From Desulfobacteraceae bacterium (GTDB lineage Bacteria; Desulfobacterota; Desulfobacteria; Desulfobacterales; Desulfosalsimonadaceae): DNA of 42,684 nucleotides. The translations under genes and the position numbers were made by a program. A model generated the notes under the pieces. It did not search any database, was not told the origin of the DNA, and saw only the letters and a program-made list of their open reading frames with translations. Location of the stretch: assembly GCA_003599885.1 (NCBI GenBank), contig QZKW01000016.1:1-42684 (forward strand), given 5' to 3'. Positions 31,386 through 40,572 of this stretch are shown piece after piece (positions within the stretch are counted from its first letter, which is position 1; each line of letters starts with the position of its first letter).

Positions 31386-32063
31386 CTACCACGCCATTCC
31401 CTTACCCTTCATTCCCCCCCGCTTGATGCCGAAATCCATGCCAAGCTGGGCCCGGGACAGAAAAAACAGCAACACGTGAGACAGGCGGGTAAACGGAATG
31501 GCAATCAGGAGAATTTCTCCGGAAAGGATGTGGGCAATCATCCAGAATGGATAATCATTCAGGTCATAGCGGCAGATCAGTCCGGTGATCAGGGGGGCGG
31601 TGGACAGGAGCAGAATCATATAATCGGATGCGGTGGTCAGGATGCGGACTTCCGGCAACACCAGCCGCCGGACCGTCAGAAAGAAAGCGCTGAAAATCGC
31701 TCCCCAGGCCAGGATATCAGCAACGACCGGTGGGAGTATGGCGAGTGAAAAACCGAAGGTCTTCTGGAAAATCATGTTGTGGGCGGAAAGAAACAGCATA
31801 ATGCCGATGATACCGGCATGAAAGATAAAAAAAAGCAGGGTCATCCCCGGTTTGGCGCGCCAGCCGTGAGAAGCGAAAGGCAGTATCCAGAAAAAAACAG
31901 AGCGTGCCGCGCCTTTTATTCCGGCTTTGGGGTGGGCGGTATAAGCCACGCGATCCAGTTGCCAGTGCAATCCTTTGATATAGAGGAATCCTCGCACCAG
32001 CAGGCCGACGAGGCAAATTCCGAGGGAAAACCATAATCCGAAACCGGTCAGCAAGTCAACCAT
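31386..32063 (-). CDS. hmcE: HmcE, b-type cytochrome-like membrane subunit
   Basis: 225 residues. Seen: a first helix (FGLWFSLGICLVGLLVRGFL), several more hydrophobic helices with histidines (FFIFHAGIIGIMLFLSAH, MIAHILSGEILLIAIPFTRL), and a short basic tail. It is similar to TmcC (8481-9143) in the same window, as expected for NarI/DsrM-type subunits. Known: HmcE is one of the Hmc transmembrane subunits. It is separated from hmcD by 230 bases that contain a dispersed repeat, and from hmcF by the accessory insertion. Confidence 0.92.
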   Translation of the reverse strand: MVDLLTGFGLWFSLGICLVGLLVRGFLYIKGLHWQLDRVAYTAHPKAGIKGAARSVFFWILPFASHGWRAKPGMTLLFFIFHAGIIGIMLFLSAHNMIFQKTFGFSLAILPPVVADILAWGAIFSAFFLTVRRLVLPEVRILTTASDYMILLLSTAPLITGLICRYDLNDYPFWMIAHILSGEILLIAIPFTRLSHVLLFFLSRAQLGMDFGIKRGGMKGKGMAW

Positions 32064-32171
32064 CCCATTCTCCTAACCCGGATTAACCGGAAAAGTATTG
32101 GATATACTTAAATTTCGAAATGCGAGAGCCTCAGGTGGTTTGGCGCGAATTTATATGAAAATATACAAAGT

Positions 32172-32237
32172 CCTCTGCGTCCCTGCGCCTCTGCGGGAGA
32201 AAAAACATATCTCGCGCAGAGACGCTGAGGCGCAGAG
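32172..32237. repeat. CTCTGCG-type inverted repeat between hmcD and hmcE
   Basis: CCTCTGCGTCCCTGCGCCTC and TGCGGGAGA face TCTCGCGCAGAGACGCTGAG and GCGCAGAG across a short A-rich loop. Symmetric repeats of this wording are common in many bacterial genomes between genes. There is no gene in the 230-base gap. Confidence 0.7.
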
Positions 32238-32293
32238 AAAAATCAGTTAAGTTTTTATTTTCATGATTCGTTGTGCCCATCCGGGCATGAAGG

Positions 32294-32437
32294 TTAGAAC
32301 GTCTTTTTCTTGTCGTCTCTGCCGGATATAAAACGCCAGAACAGGGGCAGCGCCACTAGGGCGACCCCGATCAGCAAATAGGCGATTCCCTTGGTATGGG
32401 TCATAAAATCTTGAAGTGTATTGAAATCGGGTTCCAT
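32294..32437 (-). CDS. hmcD: HmcD, small membrane subunit
   Basis: 47 residues from the ATG at 32437 (MEPDFNTLQDFMTHTKGIAY), with AAAGAGGGA upstream. Upstream frame to 32554 overlaps hmcC and is not real. Seen: one membrane helix (GIAYLLIGVALVALPLFWRF) and a basic tail (SGRDDKKK). Length and position, between hmcC and hmcE, match HmcD of Desulfovibrio, the smallest Hmc subunit, whose role is structural as far as known. Confidence 0.85.
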   Translation of the reverse strand: MEPDFNTLQDFMTHTKGIAYLLIGVALVALPLFWRFISGRDDKKKTF

Positions 32438-32465
32438 AAATCCCTCTTTAAAAATTTCTAAACCG

Positions 32466-33656
32466 TCAATGGTCATCCGGAAAATCAGGATGCACATGCA
32501 GCACCGGCATCCGGGTGACAATAAATTTGTACGCCACAACACCGATGGTGACAATAAAAATCGTGGTCATGATTTCCATCCAGCTCGGAAAATAGCGCTG
32601 GTTAAGGGGCAGTTGCCAGTTAAACGCCACCAGGGAAACATTGAGCCGGTTTAACACAATGCCGAGAACGGCCCATAATGCGGTCCGCTGGATCAGTTTA
32701 ATGTTGCGTTCCCGAACGCCAATGGCAAACATGATCGCCGGCAGCGCCACGAAACCGATTATTTCGATTAAATACCACAGACCCCAGCGGGTGCCCAGAT
32801 AGTGCCAGTCATTGTCTATGGCAATGCCGATCACCTGAATCATGATATACCCGGACATCAGAAACGCCGCGGCTTTGGCAAAGCCTAAGGCCACGTTGTT
32901 GCTTTCCACATGATGCTCGGCATCGATCTTGTTATGAAGAAACCGGTCGACCAGGGAATGCTCGAATATCACCATGGACATGCCCGCAAACATGCTGGAA
33001 ATAAAGAAATACACCGGCAGGTAGCCGGAATACCAGAGAGGATGCAGTTTTGACGGCACAATCAGGAAAATGGCGCCGAGGGAAGACTGGTGAAGAGTGG
33101 AAAGAATAATGCCGAAGATGACCAGCACCATGGACACCTTGCCGATGATGTACCGGGCGTGTTTCCAGTTGAGCCATTCAAACACGGCAGGGGAAAATTC
33201 CAGCATCAGCACGCTGAGATACAGAAATACACATAATGCCACTTCAAACAGAAGGGACGACGTGCCCTGGGATAAAAAAATCGGATACGGGAGCCGCCAC
33301 GGCCGGCCGACATCGTATTGCAGGGCAAAAACCACCAGGCCGTAACCCAGAAAAGCGGTGAGGATTGCCGGCCGCACCGCGCACCGGAATTGCTTCAGTC
33401 CGAAAATATAACAGGCGGCGCAGGTCACATAACCGCCGGCTGCCAGGGCAACGCCGCACAGCAGGTCAAACCCTATCCAGATGCCCCAGGGGTTGGTGTC
33501 ATCCAGGTTGGTCACGCCGCCGATGCCTTTGGCAAACCGCATCACGGTGAGGATGCAGCCGATAAAGATGATGATGCCGGCCACAACGTTAAAGGGGGTA
33601 AAGACCGTATCTCGCCCTGTCGTCATCGCCGGCGGGGTCGGGGTCGGGTGTTCCAT
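32466..33656 (-). CDS. hmcC: HmcC, NrfD-family integral membrane subunit
   Basis: 396 residues. Seen: about ten hydrophobic helices starting with FNVVAGIIIFIGCILTVMRF, the NPWGIWIGFDLLCGVALAAG segment and YDVGRPWRLPYP, features of the NrfD/PsrC/HybB family. Known: HmcC has no cofactor; it passes electrons or couples proton movement between HmcB and the other membrane subunits. It starts directly after hmcB with no gap, implying translational coupling. Confidence 0.95.
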   Translation of the reverse strand: MEHPTPTPPAMTTGRDTVFTPFNVVAGIIIFIGCILTVMRFAKGIGGVTNLDDTNPWGIWIGFDLLCGVALAAGGYVTCAACYIFGLKQFRCAVRPAILTAFLGYGLVVFALQYDVGRPWRLPYPIFLSQGTSSLLFEVALCVFLYLSVLMLEFSPAVFEWLNWKHARYIIGKVSMVLVIFGIILSTLHQSSLGAIFLIVPSKLHPLWYSGYLPVYFFISSMFAGMSMVIFEHSLVDRFLHNKIDAEHHVESNNVALGFAKAAAFLMSGYIMIQVIGIAIDNDWHYLGTRWGLWYLIEIIGFVALPAIMFAIGVRERNIKLIQRTALWAVLGIVLNRLNVSLVAFNWQLPLNQRYFPSWMEIMTTIFIVTIGVVAYKFIVTRMPVLHVHPDFPDDH

Positions 33657-34775
33657 TTATTTGTTCTCCTGTTTTTCCGGTTGCGGGGCTCCGGATGTTT
33701 CCGGGGGCGCAGGCGTCTGAGCGGCTGCATTTTCAGACAGTTGCTGTGCCGCAGCTTCCAGGGCTTTTTTGACTTCTCTGGCAACCGCTGCTTCTTTTTC
33801 TGATTTGGCTTTTTCTTTCAACTGATTGATTTCATGTTTGAATCTGGCCTGCTCGGTTTCAACGGCGGCGCTCACAGCCTGGTTTTTATCTTCATTGGCG
33901 ATCTGTTCCTTTCGCCGTGAAATCGCGCGCAGCCCGTTGATGAACACCACCCAGAGACTGACCACCACGGGAACCGCGGCAAGGGCCCCGGAGGTCATGG
34001 CAGGGGCCGGGGTAATGCCCAGATCCTCTCTCATGTCGATATCCGTGAAGGGGGCGTTTGAAATATACAGCCAGTTGCAGCCGCCCATTTCGTTTTCTCC
34101 ATAGATATGGTTCACATAGCGGTCCGGATGCTTTTCTATGCGCTGTCTGGCGATTTTGATCAGCTCGTTCCGGTTGCCGAACGTGAGGGCTTCCTGCGGG
34201 CATGCGTCCACACATCCCGGCCGCAGACCTTTTTGAATGCGCGGCTGGCAAAGGTTGCATTTGGTGATTTCCGGCGTGAGGGGTTTGTCATATTCATAGG
34301 CCGGAATGTTAAACGGGCATGCAACCATGCAATACCGGCATCCGACGCACAGGGACGCATCGTAGACCACGGCGCCGGTCTCTGATTTTATCAGGGCCTT
34401 GACAAAACAGGCCGATACGCAGGCCGGTTCCATGCAATGATTGCACTGGGTTTTGACAAAAACCGGTGATGACTTGTCATTGGGTTTAAACTGGTTGACC
34501 ACGGTATAGGTGTCGGCATGGGGCCTTCGTGTCTTGCTGAGCACAGTAAGATCATCAAACGGGGTCTCCGGCTTGGACAGCTCGTTGACCTGATTACAGG
34601 CGGCTTCGCATTTCCGGCACCCGATACACCGGGAGATATCATGAAGAACCCCGAAGCTTCCGGGATAGCCCGTAAAATGAATATTGGCGGCGGCTTTTGC
34701 CTGAGTGCTGAAGGCCATCTGACTGCCGACGGCCGCGCCCATCCAGCCAAAAAATTGTCGTCTAGAAATTCCCAT
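33657..34775 (-). CDS. hmcB: HmcB, periplasmic four-cluster ferredoxin subunit
   Basis: 372 residues. Seen: a Tat-type leader (SRRQFFGWMGAAVG), four 4Fe-4S cysteine groups (CIGCRKCEAAC, CNHCMEPACVSAC, CVGCRYCMVACP, CNLCQPRIQKGLRPGCVDACP), a single C-terminal membrane helix (MTSGALAAVPVVVSLWVVFI), and then a long Glu/Lys/Ala-rich coiled coil and a Pro-rich end. Known: HmcB transfers electrons from HmcA to the membrane subunits. Length matches Desulfovibrio HmcB (about 370). Confidence 0.94.
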   Translation of the reverse strand: MGISRRQFFGWMGAAVGSQMAFSTQAKAAANIHFTGYPGSFGVLHDISRCIGCRKCEAACNQVNELSKPETPFDDLTVLSKTRRPHADTYTVVNQFKPNDKSSPVFVKTQCNHCMEPACVSACFVKALIKSETGAVVYDASLCVGCRYCMVACPFNIPAYEYDKPLTPEITKCNLCQPRIQKGLRPGCVDACPQEALTFGNRNELIKIARQRIEKHPDRYVNHIYGENEMGGCNWLYISNAPFTDIDMREDLGITPAPAMTSGALAAVPVVVSLWVVFINGLRAISRRKEQIANEDKNQAVSAAVETEQARFKHEINQLKEKAKSEKEAAVAREVKKALEAAAQQLSENAAAQTPAPPETSGAPQPEKQENK

Positions 34776-34808
34776 TGTGTGTTGTTCCTTTAAAACCGCA
34801 TCAGTTAA

Positions 34809-36449
34809 TCATTGAACTGAACTGGTTCGTTTTTGATGGCAAGAATTGCAATCTGTCGCCGCGGGTTTTTCAATCCCCATCTGCTGATGACAGGTGATGC
34901 ACTGGCTGTGATAAGCGCCTTTCAAACCAGGCCTTCCATCCGGTTCCGATGTGGGGGAAATGCCGTGGCAGGACGCGCATTTCGGCGGGGATGCAGGGTC
35001 CAGGCTGTGGTGGTGACATCCGGAACATAATGTTGACGTCCCATCATGGAATTGTTTTGCCAGTTCACTTTTCTCTATCCGCTGGGAAAGGGACTTTGCT
35101 ATTTTCCGGTGGGGGAATTTCGCCCCTTCATACTGATCGGCCAGAATGTCAATGGTCACTTCTTCGGGTGTCTGGTCGATATGGATTTGTTTTTCCTGGA
35201 GCAATCGCTGGCGGTCGGGTCGCAAGCGGATGTCTTGCTCGGCGATTTGTGTCCAGGCTTCTTTGCTGTCCGGCATGGGGTCGAGCCATTTTCTGTCGAT
35301 GGCGTGACATTTCGTGCAATCGCTGTCTGTAAAATTTGTCTGGACCATCTGAAAATGGCAACCGGAACAGTCTTTTGACTCCATTTGTGTTTCATGGCAG
35401 CCCAAGCAGCTTTTCCGGCTGTCCGGGGAATGCATCGCCTGATCCAGTCGCGTCAGGTGACTCTTATCCGAACCGGTTCGGGTATGGCATTCGCTGCATG
35501 TTTCCATGGAATCATGGTGGCAGGTGTAGCAGTGTTCCGTCTTCGCTTCATGCAATTTGTGGTTGAACGCGACCGGGTTCACAAACTGTTTGGAAGGTTC
35601 TTTGCCCGCTTGCTGGGCGGTTTGGGCGTCTTTCAGCCATAAGGACATCAGCACACTGTCCGGCTGATTCCGTTTGATCCGGGGGACATCCTCCAGCTTG
35701 GCAATTCCTGAAAGTCTGGCCGGAGCATGACATGCCGCACAATCCGTGGGCCCTGCTTTCTGCTGGGTGGATTGTATCTGATAATGGCAGTTGACGCAGC
35801 TCTCATGAGCGACTGTCTGAAAAGAACGTGTTTTTTCAATGAGCGTTGCTTTATGGCAATACCGGCAGGTGCTTTCTTCTCCCTTGACATAAACTGTTTT
35901 GTCCAGCGCCTTGTCATACTCATGGTGGCAGGCGCTGCAATTGGTCTCTTCCCCTTCTTTGGCCGGGTGAATGGCGGAAGCAATTTCATGGCGGTAATGC
36001 AGGGATTTGTCCATTGCAACCGGCTGGGCGGTTTTGATGGCCGCTCCTGTCTGCGAGTGGCACAAGCGGCACTGGCTGGTTAGCGGCCCGGAGGAAAGGC
36101 TTTTTTCGCTGCGTTCCTGGTGACAGCTGATGCATTTTTCATGATACAGAGTTTTGTCCGTATGGTATCCGCCATCCTTAATCCGCTGAAATTTGAAAAT
36201 AAACTTTCCGTTTTCCTTGAGATGGCAGGCGCTGCAATTCTGGTCTTTGAGAGTATTGGTGTGTTTGTCATGGGAGAACCCGACACCGGGCATCTCTCGC
36301 ACGGGTTTACCCTCCGTCAGCCGGATATCGATCAGATCGGGCGTGTCGGCCTTTTGGGATGCGGCGCCCAAGCGCGGAATCACGAGGAAGGCAACAGCAA
36401 GAGCGATAAAAATAAATTTCTGGCGACCGGTCGGCAATATGTGTGTCAT
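34809..36449 (-). CDS. hmcA: HmcA, 16-haem high-molecular-weight cytochrome c
   Basis: 546 residues with a signal peptide (FIFIALAVAFLVIPRLGAAS). I counted 16 CxxCH haem motifs, the exact number in Desulfovibrio HmcA, whose length is also about 545. Many extra histidines serve as axial ligands (HDKH, HYRHE, FNHKLHE, FPHRK). Known: HmcA is the periplasmic entry point of the Hmc complex, taking electrons from type I cytochrome c3 or hydrogenase. It is the first gene of the operon; 250 bases of non-coding DNA separate it from a divergent sensor kinase. Confidence 0.96.
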   Translation of the reverse strand: MTHILPTGRQKFIFIALAVAFLVIPRLGAASQKADTPDLIDIRLTEGKPVREMPGVGFSHDKHTNTLKDQNCSACHLKENGKFIFKFQRIKDGGYHTDKTLYHEKCISCHQERSEKSLSSGPLTSQCRLCHSQTGAAIKTAQPVAMDKSLHYRHEIASAIHPAKEGEETNCSACHHEYDKALDKTVYVKGEESTCRYCHKATLIEKTRSFQTVAHESCVNCHYQIQSTQQKAGPTDCAACHAPARLSGIAKLEDVPRIKRNQPDSVLMSLWLKDAQTAQQAGKEPSKQFVNPVAFNHKLHEAKTEHCYTCHHDSMETCSECHTRTGSDKSHLTRLDQAMHSPDSRKSCLGCHETQMESKDCSGCHFQMVQTNFTDSDCTKCHAIDRKWLDPMPDSKEAWTQIAEQDIRLRPDRQRLLQEKQIHIDQTPEEVTIDILADQYEGAKFPHRKIAKSLSQRIEKSELAKQFHDGTSTLCSGCHHHSLDPASPPKCASCHGISPTSEPDGRPGLKGAYHSQCITCHQQMGIEKPAATDCNSCHQKRTSSVQ

Positions 36450-36701
36450 GACTTTATCCTAAGTGGTCCGGGTGATACGAATCTTCCCATAAAGAGATAA
36501 ATTCAGCGATTTTAAATTTTTTTCATTCCTACTGTTTCTGATCGAAAAGTCAACAGAAAAAGGGCTTTTGACGGCTTGCATCCATGGGCCGGATGAGCCT
36601 TTTGGCGCAGGACTTTTCCTTGACTGAACGGGCATGATGCGGTACAGGCTATCATTACTTATACAGAGAATTTACCTTTAACTTCCAGTGATTGTGACCG
36701 C

Positions 36702-38201
36702 ATGAATCAGAGTCCCCGTTCGGAGAAAGAAAAAAAATATTTGATCGACGCCATTGACGCATTTAACCGGAAACTGCTGATCATCGCCCCGGATTACACC
36801 ATTCTTGCCGCAAACACCGTAGCCATGGCAGGCCATTCTGAAAGCATCATCGGCAGGCCCTGCCATGAAATTATCCTCGGGTGCCATGAGCCCTGCGCCA
36901 ATTGCCCGGCCAAGGATGTGTTAAGAACCGGAAGCGCTTCCCTGCGTTATGATCAGTGCTATAATCTGGACATCAACCAGGACATGCTGTGTTTATATTC
37001 TTATCCGGTTTACAGAAACGGTGAAGTTGACGCTCTGGTGATGCTGGATTTTGATTTGCAGGCGCTGAAAAACGTTGAAGAACGGCGCATCCGTTCCAAT
37101 GGATTTTTGCGGAACCTGATCCACAGCGCGGTGGACGGCGTGATTGCCTCGGACCCAACCGGTAAAATTCTTATTTTTAACGATGCCGCCGCCCAGATCA
37201 CCGGTTATACAGTGGAAGAAGCCTTAAACGATATTTCCATCCGGGATGTGTATATAGGGGAAGGGGCCCGGGAAATCATGCGCATGCTGCTCAGTCCCGA
37301 GCATGGCGGCGAGGGCAAGCTCATCTCCTATCACATTGACGGGAAAAATAAAAACGGCCAGGTGGTGCCCATCAGCCTTAATGCGTCCATCGTGTACGAA
37401 AACGGGAAAAAAGTGGCCACCATCGGTTTTTTTCACGACCGGCGGGAGGAAATCCGGATTCAGAAGGAACTGGAAAAAACCCAGGTCCAGCTCCTTCAGG
37501 CGGAAAAAATGGCGTCCATGGGTAAGATGGCGGCTGGTGTGGCGCATCAGTTAAATAACCCCCTGAGCGGCATTATCCTGTTCACCAAACTGGTGATGGA
37601 GGATTACGGTCTGCCTGAGGACGCCCTCAAAGATCTGGAGCGGGTGCTGGATGACGCCCGGCGGGCCAAGGATATCGTCAAGGAACTGCTGGAGTTTTCC
37701 CGCCAGACCGCCCATGAGATGAAACCCCAGAACCTCAACGAAATTATTTCCCGGACCATGTTTCTGCTGGAAAACCAGTCCATATTTCACAATATTGACA
37801 TCCGGAAAAAACTGGATGAACATGCGCCGATCATATACGGCGACGCCCAGCAGCTGAATCATGTCTTCATGAATATCATTTTAAATGCGGCTGATGCGCT
37901 GAACGGAACCGGCAGGTTGACCATCCAGACATCGGTTTGCCCTGAAAATAAAATCGTGTGTGTTGAAATCAGCGATACGGGCCATGGTATCCCGGAGGAC
38001 GTTATTCATCATATCTTCGAGCCTTTTTACACCACCAAGGAGCAGGGCAAGGGAACCGGACTGGGGCTGAGCATTGTTTACGGCATTGTTGAAAGTCATG
38101 GAGGTCATATCCACGCCGAAAGCAAGTCCGGTCATGGCACGACTTTTTTTATTGAATTTCCTGTAGTGGAAAGTGAAAACGGAGGCATTCAAATTGGCTG
38201 A
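36702..38201 (+). CDS. PAS-PAS sensor histidine kinase
   Basis: 499 residues, divergent from hmcA. Seen: a first PAS-like domain with a Cys group (GRPCHEIILGCHEPCANCPA), a second PAS domain (LIHSAVDGVIASDPTGKILI, FNDAAAQITGYTVEEAL), a coiled linker, then H-box MAAGVAHQLNNPLSGI, N-box FMNIILNAADALNG, DTGHGIPEDV and GKGTGLGLSIVYGI. No membrane helix. Known: NtrB-like kinases of this form sense cytoplasmic signals. The Cys group could hold metal or sense redox state; this is inference. It overlaps the next kinase gene by 8 bases, so the two are co-translated. Confidence 0.93.
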   Translation: MNQSPRSEKEKKYLIDAIDAFNRKLLIIAPDYTILAANTVAMAGHSESIIGRPCHEIILGCHEPCANCPAKDVLRTGSASLRYDQCYNLDINQDMLCLYSYPVYRNGEVDALVMLDFDLQALKNVEERRIRSNGFLRNLIHSAVDGVIASDPTGKILIFNDAAAQITGYTVEEALNDISIRDVYIGEGAREIMRMLLSPEHGGEGKLISYHIDGKNKNGQVVPISLNASIVYENGKKVATIGFFHDRREEIRIQKELEKTQVQLLQAEKMASMGKMAAGVAHQLNNPLSGIILFTKLVMEDYGLPEDALKDLERVLDDARRAKDIVKELLEFSRQTAHEMKPQNLNEIISRTMFLLENQSIFHNIDIRKKLDEHAPIIYGDAQQLNHVFMNIILNAADALNGTGRLTIQTSVCPENKIVCVEISDTGHGIPEDVIHHIFEPFYTTKEQGKGTGLGLSIVYGIVESHGGHIHAESKSGHGTTFFIEFPVVESENGGIQIG

Positions 38202-39687
38202 CACGACAGAAGATGGGTTGAAAATCCTGGTTGTTGACGATGAAAGAGATATCCGTGAAGGGGTTGAACGCATCCTGAAACGGATGGGGTATCAGGTATT
38301 CACCGCAGGCCGGGGGGAAGAAGCCCTGGCGGTTCTGGAAAACCAGAGCGTGGCGCTTGCCATACTGGACCTGAAAATGCCCGGTATGGACGGCATGGAA
38401 CTTCATCAGCGCATCCGGGCCATTGATGACCAGATTATCGTCATCATCATCACCGGTTACGCCACCATTGAGACAGCCATCGAGGCCATGAAGCAGGGGG
38501 CCTATGATTTTATTCCCAAGCCCTTTGAACCCGAGCATCTGCGCATTGTGGTGCGCCGGGCCCATGAAAAATTGCGGCTCAAGCAGGAATCGGAAAGGCT
38601 CCAGATGGAGCGGGCCCGCACGCTGATGGATCTGGATACGGAAAAGAGCCGGATACGGACCATCGTCGAGGCCCTGCCGACGGCTGTGGTCGTGACCAAT
38701 ACCGCCGGCGAGGTGGTGTTGATGAACCCCGCGTTCATGAACAGTCTGGACCTGGACGCCTCTACCATGGTGCCCGGCCAAAACCTGTGCGTCTATGTGC
38801 CGGACCCCGGGTTTTGTGAGATGGTGAGCAATCTTTCCAGCGGTGAAGCCTGCAGGATCGGGGACGCCCCTACCTATGAGCTGACCGTATCGGGCAGCAA
38901 ATACCTGATGGCCAGGGGACAGTCGGTCATCAATGAAAACAATGACTGCATGGGGGCGGTGGTCACGCTTTCCAATATCACCAGTCTCAAAATGCTTGAT
39001 CAGCTCAAGTCGGAATTCGTGGCAAAAGTTTCCCACGAATTGCGGTCCCCGTTGTCAACGATTCACGAACAACTGGCCATGGTGCTGAAAGAAACCTCCG
39101 GCCATGACTCCGACGTGGACCAGCACCTGATTGAACGGGCCAAGGAAAAAACCCACGGCCTGATTTCCCTGATCGGTGATTTGCTGGATTTGTCCCGGAT
39201 AGAGGCGGGCGGCATATCCCATAATGTGCAACCCATCCAGGTCACGGACCTGCTTTCAAGCATCGTGGATTTTCTGGGAATCAGGGCAACAGCCAAAGGC
39301 CAGAGCCTGACGTTTGAACCGGCGGATGAAGCCTTGCCGCTGATCTCAGCCGATCCCATGGCTCTGGAAAGCATTTTCGGCAACCTGATCGCCAATGCCA
39401 TCAATTATTCGCCACAGGGCGGCAAGATTGTTGTCAAAGCCGGAAAAGCGGATGCCGGGCATATTTCAGTGCAGGTGGCGGATACCGGGTTCGGCATCGC
39501 GCCCAAATACCATGAGCAGATTTTTGAGCGGTTTTACCGGGTAAAAGACGACAACACCCGCTATATCACCGGCACCGGCCTGGGACTGCCCATTGTCAAA
39601 GGCTTGGTGGACGCGATGAACGGCGCAATTACCCTGGACAGTGATGTGGGTAAGGGCACCACCTTTACGGTGACCCTGCCGGTGTAA
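38194..39687 (+). CDS. Receiver-PAS-histidine kinase
   Basis: 497 residues from a TTG at 38194, which has GGAGG 8 bases upstream; the GTG at 38173 (504 residues) has no such site. Seen: a receiver (LVVDDERDIREG, LAILDLKMPGMDG with phospho-acceptor Asp, FIPKPFEP), a PAS domain (IVEALPTAVVVTNTAGEVVL), then H-box FVAKVSHELRSPLSTI, N-box NLIANAINYSPQGG, DTGFGIAPKY and GTGLGLPIVKGL. It can thus receive phosphate and also act as a kinase, a likely relay with the kinase encoded just before. There is no DNA-binding domain. Confidence 0.92.
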   Translation: MADTTEDGLKILVVDDERDIREGVERILKRMGYQVFTAGRGEEALAVLENQSVALAILDLKMPGMDGMELHQRIRAIDDQIIVIIITGYATIETAIEAMKQGAYDFIPKPFEPEHLRIVVRRAHEKLRLKQESERLQMERARTLMDLDTEKSRIRTIVEALPTAVVVTNTAGEVVLMNPAFMNSLDLDASTMVPGQNLCVYVPDPGFCEMVSNLSSGEACRIGDAPTYELTVSGSKYLMARGQSVINENNDCMGAVVTLSNITSLKMLDQLKSEFVAKVSHELRSPLSTIHEQLAMVLKETSGHDSDVDQHLIERAKEKTHGLISLIGDLLDLSRIEAGGISHNVQPIQVTDLLSSIVDFLGIRATAKGQSLTFEPADEALPLISADPMALESIFGNLIANAINYSPQGGKIVVKAGKADAGHISVQVADTGFGIAPKYHEQIFERFYRVKDDNTRYITGTGLGLPIVKGLVDAMNGAITLDSDVGKGTTFTVTLPV

Positions 39688-39759
39688 GCGTTTTTTTGAA
39701 AATCCTTTCTATATAACTATTCGGCGATACAATCAAATACCTGCCTTCAGGGAATGTTC

Positions 39760-40542
39760 ATGAATGATGATAAGCTGTTAAAAAACGCTGTGGATTTGAT
39801 TGTGTTAATCAATACGACCATTAATAATATCCGCCTTTACCCCTCAGGAAGTGAATTGATTGTCAGCGCCATCAACCGGATCGACGCGCTTCTGCCTGCG
39901 CTCTTTAAATCCGTGGAAGCCATCGAATTCGGCGAATTTGAAAGAACCGTGCTTTTTCAGGGCGAGCCCCTTCCGGAAAAAGATCAGAAAAAACCCCCGG
40001 TGCAATCCCTTTTAAAGGTCATGCTGGAGTGGAAAATCCGGAGCATCACGTTTCAAAAAGAGGTCTCCAAAAGAGAATTTTCCGGTTTTATTCAGACTGT
40101 TGCTAAAACCCCTGAAGAAAAAAAAGACGAAGGCGCGCTTGCGCAGCTGATCAGTGATCAGAAAATTACCCATATCAAAATTGATAAAAAAATTTATGTG
40201 GAATTGGGCGCCGATCAATCCATTGTGGCCGGACTCAGCATCAAAGATGAGGACATCGCAAAATATATTCTGGGGGACCAGCCGCTCACTGACGAAATCC
40301 TTGAGTCGCTGAGGGTGTTTGCAAAAGATCCGGAATGGATGGCAAGAGTGTTCACGTCAGGTGTCAGCCAGTTGATGGAATCGTCAAAGGAGCATCATTC
40401 CGGCGATTTATCAGCGACTTTTGCCCGGATGATGGCCTCTTTTGAAACCATATCCGATTCTGAGCAATCCGCGCTTTCCGAAACTATTTTAAGCGCCATC
40501 ACGGACATGGAGGATGAAGCGTTTTTAACGGTATTGACCTAG
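39760..40542 (+). CDS. HEAT-like protein, N-terminal part (amber-split)
   Basis: 260 residues from the ATG at 39760 (AGGGA 6 bases upstream) to a TAG at 40540-40542. The same frame stays open after the TAG to 42015. Seen: an alpha-helical, charged protein with no membrane helix or known enzyme motif (LLKNAVDLIVLINTTINNIR, YPSGSELIVSAINRIDALLP). The frame continues DLAAVFGDNFLNVLVDKADD right after the TAG, which reads like one protein interrupted by a Gln-to-stop change (CAG to TAG). Alternatives: an expressed short form, or read-through. Confidence 0.7.
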   Translation: MNDDKLLKNAVDLIVLINTTINNIRLYPSGSELIVSAINRIDALLPALFKSVEAIEFGEFERTVLFQGEPLPEKDQKKPPVQSLLKVMLEWKIRSITFQKEVSKREFSGFIQTVAKTPEEKKDEGALAQLISDQKITHIKIDKKIYVELGADQSIVAGLSIKDEDIAKYILGDQPLTDEILESLRVFAKDPEWMARVFTSGVSQLMESSKEHHSGDLSATFARMMASFETISDSEQSALSETILSAITDMEDEAFLTVLT

Positions 40543-40572
40543 GACCTGGCTGCTGTTTTTGGGGACAATTTT

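Noticed and set aside
38149-39036. Minus-strand open frame of 295 codons
   Set aside because: Antisense of the receiver-PAS kinase; no family features.
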